From Spinacia oleracea (lineage: Eukaryota; Streptophyta; Magnoliopsida; Caryophyllales; Amaranthaceae), in NCBI RefSeq assembly GCF_020520425.1, contig NC_079491.1, positions 1,674,001 through 1,738,000 of the forward strand: 64,000 nt of DNA. Direction: 5' to 3'. The notes beneath the pieces are model-generated. The model worked only from the letters and a program-made list of their open reading frames with translations. It was not told the DNA's origin and made no database searches. Made by a program: the position numbers and the translations under genes. Shown here piece by piece: positions 57,201-64,000 of the stretch (position 1 is its first letter; each line of letters opens with the position of its first letter).

Positions 57201-58816
57201 CCTCTTGGTATGAGACAGCCTTCTTCTTTTTGGACTCTTTGCTCGGACCCTGTACCTCTTTCAACTTCCGCTTTGACTTGGACTCTTCCCTGACCAAATA
57301 CTTCAACAACTTTTCCTCAACCCCAACCGTTTTTCCATCTTGACATATACTTGATAGCTCTTTACGAAGTTCAGCCCTCGTCTTTTTCAGGCTTCTCAGT
57401 CGATCAGCAGCCAAAGCATGCTGAAGGGCAGAATCACGAGGTATGGCCTTGTCAATTCCCTCATCATCCTCTTCCTTTTTACCATGACTCTCAGAGTCAA
57501 GCTCTTCATTCTTTCCCCCGCTTTTCGTTTGCTCAACAGCAGAAGCCACAGCATGTATTTCAACCTCTATGGCCCTTAATTTCTTCAACAGTTCCACTTG
57601 GCTGGAAGACGAATCTTGATCTTCCGTGGTATCGGTGAAATCATCTGCTTCCGTTGTTCGCCTCCCAGCCTGAGAACTGCTTTCAACATTAGTTGTAGCC
57701 TGCACATAACATACAAAATCAAAATTTCCACAAATTCAGCTTTTTTAGCGTATGCATAGTACTTGTAAGTTGTAACACACTTCTTCATTCCCACTCTTCA
57801 TTAACCATAATTTCAACAAAAAACCCTAAATGTAGTCACTTTTGCGTGAAAGTGAAAAAAAGTATGACAAATTACAACCTTAAATCACTCTTAGGTTGGA
57901 CGGAGACCTTAAGTGAGTTAAGTCCAAGCATTGACTTGGTTTTTCCAGCGTTGACTGGTATTTCCAGAGGTTTTCTCCCTTTTTCCTCCATTGTTATTGT
58001 TTGAGTGTAATGAGTACCCTTTTAGTATTTGTGATGTAAAATGAAATTGGTTCTTGATAAATAATTATGCCGGGTCACAACAGTTATCAATTGTTCGAGT
58101 ACAACCAGTCCCCACCTCTTCCTCCTCTCTAGCGGAAATACCAATTCAACAACCGAAACCACCAAGTCAATGTTCGGAATCGGACTTAGGGTCCTAATAA
58201 CCTAATTTCTTCAAAGGGTATTGCAAACATAGGGATGTAATCCATATCATACAATGAACACTACTTAGGAATGCTTTACACCACCAAAAGCCACCCAGAA
58301 CTATAGCTATAACTCATTTTCTCCTCACCACCACCCATGCAAAATTTTAACCCCTAAAACCACAACAAAACTACGGTATCATAACACTGCACTTAACCTT
58401 CGATATATCGCCATTTGATTAACTGAAGGCTACATTTTGATGAATACTACCCTCAATGAACAACTTAGAGCTGTGCGATCATCAATTGTGAGTCACATTA
58501 CATAACTTCATTAATTTTTTCCTTCAATTAAGAATACAATTAGCATTAAAGTGCGCCTAAAAACATTAATTTATTTCGGTAGTCGATAGCTAAGTGCAAG
58601 AATTCAATCCAACATTCACAAAATTTGTAAAACCCTCATTGCATAACATCAAAAGATAGCATAATCAAACCAATTAAAAATTCAATTTGATGAAATAAGA
58701 TTGATTGCTTTTGGAAGAATTGTTACCTTGTTTAAGATGTCTCTTTCAATGTCATCGGGATTTGCTGAGGTAACCCCTAAACTGTTGAGCAAAATCGCGT
58801 CTTCTTCTTCTTCCAT
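51204..58816 (-). CDS. CHR8: CSB/ERCC6-type SWI2/SNF2 DNA-dependent ATPase (CHR8 class), complete, 7 exons
   Basis: Plant orthologue of Cockayne syndrome B/Rad26, the ATPase that recognises RNA polymerase II stalled at DNA lesions and starts transcription-coupled nucleotide-excision repair. Exons (minus): 58727-58816, 57148-57699, 56592-56985, 54830-55682, 53659-54268, 52641-53108, 51204-51920; all GT-AG and in frame, giving 1,227 aa, slightly longer than the Arabidopsis protein. The N-terminus ([20 protein letters not shown]) precedes a charged coiled-coil-like region and a KKKK cluster (about 187-190). Helicase motifs: Walker [10 protein letters not shown] (409-417), DEGH box (547-550), [31 protein letters not shown], and motif [15 protein letters not shown] from residue 834. 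An acidic insert lies between motifs Ia and II. The C-terminus ends in a winged-helix-like segment ([20 protein letters not shown]) matching the region that binds ubiquitin and repair partners in CSB. It appears intact and functional. Confidence 0.97.
52010..52385. mobile_element. Decayed MITE in CSB intron 6
   Basis: Repeated short texts such as GGGTATAG, TATTGGGTAAGGG, GACCCGCTTTGACCCG and CTGACCCGCCCGCCCAAG resemble the internal parts of hAT-like MITEs seen elsewhere in the window. No clear ends were found. Confidence 0.35.
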
Positions 58817-60152
58817 TTATACGAAAATTGATCAATTAATAAATTCCAGTTTTTGAATCAACCAATTTCAAATCAATTTAGATGGGACAAATTATATCGA
58901 CAAAAACCCTAATTCCTCTTTTTCTCTTACCCTGCGCGGGAGTAAATGGATGTCGTAACTCGTAAGTTGTAACTGGTTTTACCACTCCCGGAGTTGAGGT
59001 TATAATCGGCTATACGTAGAACAAGTGATTGACCCGTTTCTGAACAAGTGATTGGCCTGGTTTGAACCAAACTTAGGTTTTTGGGCAATTTTTTAGACAC
59101 GAAATGTATATACACTAAAAATCCATACACTGAAAATTTATATGAAGTACGTGTTATAAATCACCTACTAGTTTTTTGGCTCCGGTTATGCCCCTAGTTT
59201 TTACATGGATTGTTGTTATGAACTACCTTTTTGACCCGTTTGACGAACGGGTGATTTATTAGGTGCCTAAATGAGAAGTGATATACTGAAGATACATTCT
59301 TGTAGAAATGATATGCTACCGGTCTTACAATAGATACATTTTGCACCCTATGCACTTGTACCCGAATTACGTACATCTATTTCAATCTCGGTGGTAACGA
59401 AATTATTGTCAAGCATGTGTAAAATGGTGATATTTTTCACCACAAATTCTTATTTACAAAGGTTGTACAATAAATATTGTACACCGGAGTAAAAGTTAAC
59501 TCAAAATGCTTAAAAGTTAAGCTTATATATGTAAAAGTTATCTATTTTTAAGTGATTTTTTTTTTCATTTTAATAAAACTTATTTCTTCAAATTCACTAA
59601 TAATGTATAAAATTAATCATTTAACCCTTTAAAATATTTATCAATCAATTTTTTTTACTAATATAAAAGTTAATCAAAACTAGGTTAAATTTGCAAAAAA
59701 ATGAGTAAAAGTTATCTTGGTGTACAATAAATTTATTGTACACCATGTGCGCGCAAGATCTTTTGATTTTTCACATTCAGGGGTGGTTCTGGATGTGTAA
59801 GTTGAACGACGGCACAAGATCCTAAAAACGGGGTCCCAAAATTGGTATTTCGAAGTACTATTTTCACTATGTATAGAGAGGGAAAATATGTAGATTAGTG
59901 GTTAAATTGATGGCTTTTTTATGTATTTTGAACCCTACTCATTTAGTCTTCAATTTTTATCGTAAGATTGATAATTTAGTAAAAATAAAAAGTGAGGGGA
60001 ATAATTTAGTAAAGTTTCTTATTAATTAATGAAATTTGGGTATATATTTAAAACAATGCAGTAAGGACCCGATTACATAAATTTTCACATGACATTTTTC
60101 ACCGTAGGCATTCGTAGCTCCACTCTTTTCACATACACATCTGTTGACTATA
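58817..60152. other. Upstream region of CSB and spacer to the retrotransposon
   Basis: About 1.3 kb containing the CSB promoter and leader and an inverted copy of a palindromic-ended MITE (about 59441-59766). The frames at 58927-59130 and 59194-59376 have no recognisable content. Confidence 0.6.
59441..59766. mobile_element. MITE with palindromic GTACAATAAATTTATTGTAC end, copy 2 (inverted)
   Basis: Runs CACAAATTCTTATTTACAAA, then GTTGTACAATAAATATTGTA followed by CACC, an AT-rich middle with AAAAGTTA units, and GGTGTACAATAAATTTATTG followed by TACACC and GCGCGCAAGATCTTTTG. This is the reverse orientation of the copy at about 25715-26043 and conserves both ends. Confidence 0.65.
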
Positions 60153-63029
60153 TGTAATACCCCGAAGTTTTTAAATTTGATTAATCATGCTTAATTATTA
60201 TTTTTATTAATTTTTTTTTTTTTATTTAGCTTAAAATCGTTTTAAATATTAATTTCAAACTTTATTTTAATTAACGAAGTTTTATTTCGCTTGAATTTTT
60301 AATATTATTACACGATTTATTAATTTTCAGATTCTATGATTAAATTTCAAATTTTACAAGCTTAAGCTACTTTTTAAAAATCTAAATTATTCCGTGATTT
60401 ATTTCGGATTTTTAATAATTTCGGAACGTTCTCATTCGAAAACTAAATTTATTTTTCTTTAACGATATTTTTTTTTTATAAATAATTATTTTAAAACTTG
60501 GTTTTAACTAAAATTTTCTATTCCAATTAGTTTCCTAAAAATAGAGATCAATTTTCTGAATTCTTGCCTAAGTAAGTGAAATTACGAAAATGCCCTTACA
60601 AAGCCAAAATGCCAATTTTCTTCTTCTCTTTACTCTCCACGTACACAGCAAGAATGAAGTGAACTCTTCATTCCTCTCCTTCCCTCAATTCAGTCTTGAT
60701 TCATGCCTTGATCTCCAAGCCATTTTCCTTCTCATTCACTCTACTTGACTCTACAAATCAGACACAATTTCAACTAAATTCCAACCAAAAAACAAAAATC
60801 AAATTTCAATTTCATTTTCTCAGTTTCTCTGATTCGAACCATCTCCCACCACCATTAGTCACCACCAACAACCACTGCCACCATTAACCGCCCCACATCC
60901 CGGCTTCGTTAGCCGACCACCACCGCCCTACCACCATTACTCATCCCACCTACCTTCATCGCCGGCAAGAACCCGACCCAAATCCCCCACTCAACCTCCC
61001 CTGCTTCCCAGTTTTCGCACCCCACCCCTGCCTTGCTCTCCTCTGCACTCATCCTCCGGCACCGCCGTGCCACCACACTCCACATCCCCTCTTGTTTGCG
61101 CAGCCACCGCATCCCATGAACCACCCAGCCCACAAATCCCCTGTCTCCCCTCTTCTTTACGCACAACCTCCCTCTCTCCCGTCATCCTGCCGCCGCGAAA
61201 TAACCACCACCACCGTCGCCTTAGACGGCGCAATCCGGCAGCACCAAACCGCCCAATCGCCTTCTTCCTTCCTCTCCTCCTCCCTTTCGTGTTCTCCTTT
61301 CTCGGCCCCCTCCCCTGTTTTCTCCCCTGTTCGTGTCTTCCCTCCTCCCCTCGTGCTCTTCCGCCGCAAATCACCTTCCACCGTCGCCTCTGGCGCGGGT
61401 TGGCGTGGCTGCGCCGCCCAGCTCAGCCGCCCTCCCTCCTCTCCTCTCCTCTCTTTCGTGCTTCTCTGCTTGCATCCCCTTTGCTCGTGCTTTCCTTTCC
61501 AGAAAACCAAAACCAATATTTGGTCCTTGATTTTTATTCTCCTTAAAACCCACAAGTTAATTGGGCCACTCTAGTTTGGGCTTTTGGTAAGGAACTAGTT
61601 TGCTATTTCAGATCTTGTAACTTATTTTAATAAAAAATTTATGATATAATTATTATTCATTTACTAATAAATTGTTCACTATTTCCAGGTTTAATTATCG
61701 ACTTTCCTAAAATAAGTTACTAGTTTTAATTATCAAAAATGGAATTTAAATAATTCTCATGTGAATTGATTTATGAATTATAAATTTAAATTTTTTTGAA
61801 ATTTCGATCAAAAACAATATTTTCTTTAAGTTTATGAAATTATATTTTTATCGAAATTCGTTATTTATAACATCACTACTTAAAATTTATTATTTATAAA
61901 ATGTTGATTTTAAATTATTTATCGTCTTAGTTACTAATTTAATAATTCGATATTTTGAAAGAAATTGGACTCGGGGCTCAGGAAGGACGATCCATCAGAC
62001 AGGAAGTATAAAAACTACGGTTGAGGTAACGGCTATTGCTAGTACCCGCAATCCCCTTATAAATATGATTTATGAAATTATGACGTTATGATTGAATTTA
62101 TGAATTAAATGTTTTGATGTGTTTTATGGATTGTGGGATGAAATATGATTTGTTTGAATTGTTTATTATAATATGATTTGATTGAGTTTTCTCATAAAAT
62201 TATGTTTATGCAATGCTTTGAAAGAAATAATATGTTTATTGATCCAGGATCAAAATGATGTTTTATGAGCTAAATGAGTTATGTTATTTCGAACTGAAAT
62301 ACAAGCCAAGGCTTGGTAAAATTATTCAAAACATGATAAATGAAAGTGAAAGACCTGGTTTGTCTGGCGGTATATAAACTACCATCTTCCTATCTACCGG
62401 TCATGCATGCACCACGGACACCTGTCCACCCATGGATTACGAGCCCAGGCTCCCATGGTTTATGAGCCCAGGCTCAGGGCCCAGGCCCATGTTACGATGA
62501 TGAGCCCAGGCTCAGGGCCCAGGCCCAGTGGAGAATTCCTTCACGGTTCGTACTTGCCGACAACTAGTATGTTAAATTGCAAAGTTTATGAATGAATTAA
62601 ATATGATATTTTATTAAATATTTTACCTATTCTATTCTCCCTGTGTTATTAAATAAAATGAATTGAAATGAATTTACGTTGCTAGGGTAGTCGTTACTGA
62701 GTCTTCGGCTCACCGTTTTGTTTTCCGTTTTAGGTACTGCGGGAATCGATGGAAACGCGTAGAGGCGAGGAATTTCACTTTTATATTTTTCACCTAGTTT
62801 ATGCTTGATGTTTATAATAGTTTAATTTAAAGACTTTTAGTAATTTATGTACTTGTATTTTGGGAATATAAATGATTATTATATTAATTTGGAGGTTTTT
62901 ATGGCTTATGTATGATGTTGCCTTGTAATTTCCAAGAGGGAATTACGGCAGGTAATGTCCCGACCAAATTAGGTTAATTCCGCTGCTAATTATGCTTTAA
63001 TAAGTGATTTAGAGGTCGGGGCGTTTACA
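60153..63029 (+). mobile_element. 5' long terminal repeat (about 2.9 kb) of a Ty3/gypsy-like retrotransposon
   Basis: Starts TGTAATACCCCGAAG and ends GGGGCGTTTACA, so it has the canonical TG...CA ends. It is followed at 63033 by a tRNA-Met-type primer-binding site. The LTR is 2,877 bp, in the range of plant Del/Tekay-type chromovirus LTRs (inference). It has three zones: AT-rich (60153-60600), a pyrimidine-rich, GC-rich block (60800-61500) with long chance frames on both strands, and an AT-rich 3' part with a short GC-rich repeat (62424-62531). The 3' LTR lies outside the window, so neither target duplication nor LTR divergence can be measured. Confidence 0.75.
62424..62531 (+). repeat. Tandem GAGCCCAGGCTCAGGGCCCAGGCCCA-type repeat within the LTR
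   Basis: About three imperfect units built on ATGAGCCCAGGCTC and AGGGCCCAGGCCCA, each itself palindromic (GAGCCCAGGCTC, GGGCCC). GC content is far above the surrounding LTR. Confidence 0.7.
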
Positions 63030-63032
63030 GTT

Positions 63033-63046
63033 TGGTATTCAGAGCA
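63033..63046 (+). other. Primer-binding site of the retrotransposon
   Basis: TGGTATTCAGAGCA lies three bases after the LTR end. It matches the plant initiator tRNA-Met type site TGGTATCAGAGC with one extra T. This supports both the LTR boundary and the plus orientation. Confidence 0.7.
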
Positions 63047-63286
63047 AAGGTTCTGGACCATAAGTGCTAAACCTTACGGGTTTTTGCGCATAGTAGAATT
63101 CAATAGGCTTTAAGCAAAGAGTTTTAAGGAATAAGTTAAAAAGAATATGTTAAAATCAAGTCAAGTTAAAATGAAATGAGTGTGAGCGTAGGAACGCACG
63201 GGATAAAAGGGATTCATTTCTTATGTTATTGATGTTTTCTTGATTGAATATGTTATGCGAAATATCGATTATCGAACTTACCAACG

Positions 63287-63808
63287 ATGCCACGAACGAA
63301 GCTCACATCAAAGCGCAACATTCACAATGACGTCTCCCACAATGATGTTTCCTATGATGATTTCTATGACGACCAACCTATAGAAGACCCCAAGGAGATG
63401 ATGGAACAATTAAGAAACTGCACCTACGTTGTCAACTGAATTAGTCAAAGATTCTCGGCAAACGAAAGTTACTAATGCGAACGGAAAAGTGTCACTATTT
63501 AAGAAGTTTTCACCTTCGAATCCACCAATCTATGATCGCAAGCCAATTCGATGGAATTTAAAAGACTAGATCAATCATAGGGACCAACTACTCGAAACTT
63601 TCGACGAATGAAAGCGAATATCGTGCGAAAAACGAATACTTGTTATTTATGTCGAGGAAAAGATTATTTCGTTAAAGATTGTCCTAAACCACCTCCAACG
63701 AATATCGGAACAATAACCTCGACCAATCATGAACGAAACAACAACAATGCTAAATCCATCACGCCCGTCAACATATGTAAGAGCTTACATGATGAAAAAC
63801 GAAGATGA
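63287..63808 (+). pseudogene. Broken gag of the Ty3/gypsy-like element
   Basis: A 50-codon frame from ATG 63287 (MPRTKLTSKRN...) stops at TGA 63437-63439, resembling the start of plant Ty3/gypsy gag. A later frame (from 63608) holds a zinc knuckle, CYLCRGKDYFVKDCP, where the expected histidine of C-x2-C-x4-H-x4-C is tyrosine. The distance from gag start to knuckle (about 350 bp) is far below the usual 800 bp or more, so most of the capsid region is deleted. The element is probably not autonomous. Downstream pol is not visible before the window ends. Confidence 0.65.
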
Positions 63809-64000
63809 CGCCAACGCTGATATTATTTTGATTTAGCTCTCTCTCGCTTTAGAATCGAACTTCCCTTGATTTTATGTTTGTCGTCACATGTCATGTTATG
63901 ATTTTCTACCCTAGATAGACTAGGAAAAGTTTAAGCTTTATTGTTTCCTTGAAAGAAGTTAAGTTAAGCACGGTGCGAACACAAAGATTTTGTGGATATG

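Noticed and set aside
60991..61574. Long overlapping open frames on both strands (127-160 codons)
   Set aside because: They lie inside a GC-rich, pyrimidine-biased part of an LTR, overlap in several frames on both strands, and have low-complexity Pro/Ser/Arg composition without any domain.

Overview
The window is plant nuclear DNA: AT-rich intergenic sequence packed with MITEs, SINEs, a LINE fragment and LTR-retrotransposon sequence, with multi-exon genes that have GT-AG introns. The mobile-element repertoire, especially a Tourist-like family full of ATAAGTTCAG repeats, looks like order Caryophyllales (Amaranthaceae/Chenopodiaceae, for example a spinach relative). That placement is inference from pattern memory, not a search.

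Layout. (1) 1-4491: the 5' part of a NAC transcription factor gene on the minus strand. Exons 1 and 2 encode the NAC domain and are split by a 3.4 kb intron carrying a mini-CACTA element and a SINE. Exon 3 lies beyond the left edge. (2) 4.5-16.4 kb: intergenic, with MULE, Stowaway, SINE, hAT and Tourist insertions and a strong foldback at 15.6 kb. (3) 16457-19797: a seven-exon EXO84 exocyst gene on the plus strand. All splice junctions work, but two in-frame stop codons interrupt it. (4) 19.8-36.5 kb: a gene-poor stretch with several tandem duplications and MITEs, two of which can be ordered in time. (5) 36519-44373: a complete eight-exon STK19 homologue on the minus strand, with a 5'-truncated LINE in its last intron. 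(6) 45463-48134: NOP10 on the minus strand (three exons, 64 aa), with nested inverted repeats in intron 1. (7) 48723-50505: a 1.78 kb Mutator-like element with roughly 490 bp terminal inverted repeats and a perfect 9 bp target duplication. (8) 51204-58816: a complete seven-exon CSB/ERCC6-type SWI2/SNF2 ATPase (CHR8 class, 1,227 aa) on the minus strand. (9) 60153-64000: the 5' LTR (about 2.9 kb), primer-binding site and broken gag of a Ty3/gypsy-like retrotransposon that runs off the right edge.

How the genes relate. STK19 and CSB both act in transcription-coupled nucleotide-excision repair in animals. Here they lie on the same strand about 7 kb apart, with only NOP10 (an rRNA pseudouridylation and telomerase RNP subunit) and a MULE between them. 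Whether this is more than chance is the most testable idea in the window. NAC and EXO84 show no functional link to that cluster. No rRNA, functional tRNA, CRISPR or bacterial-type operon was seen.
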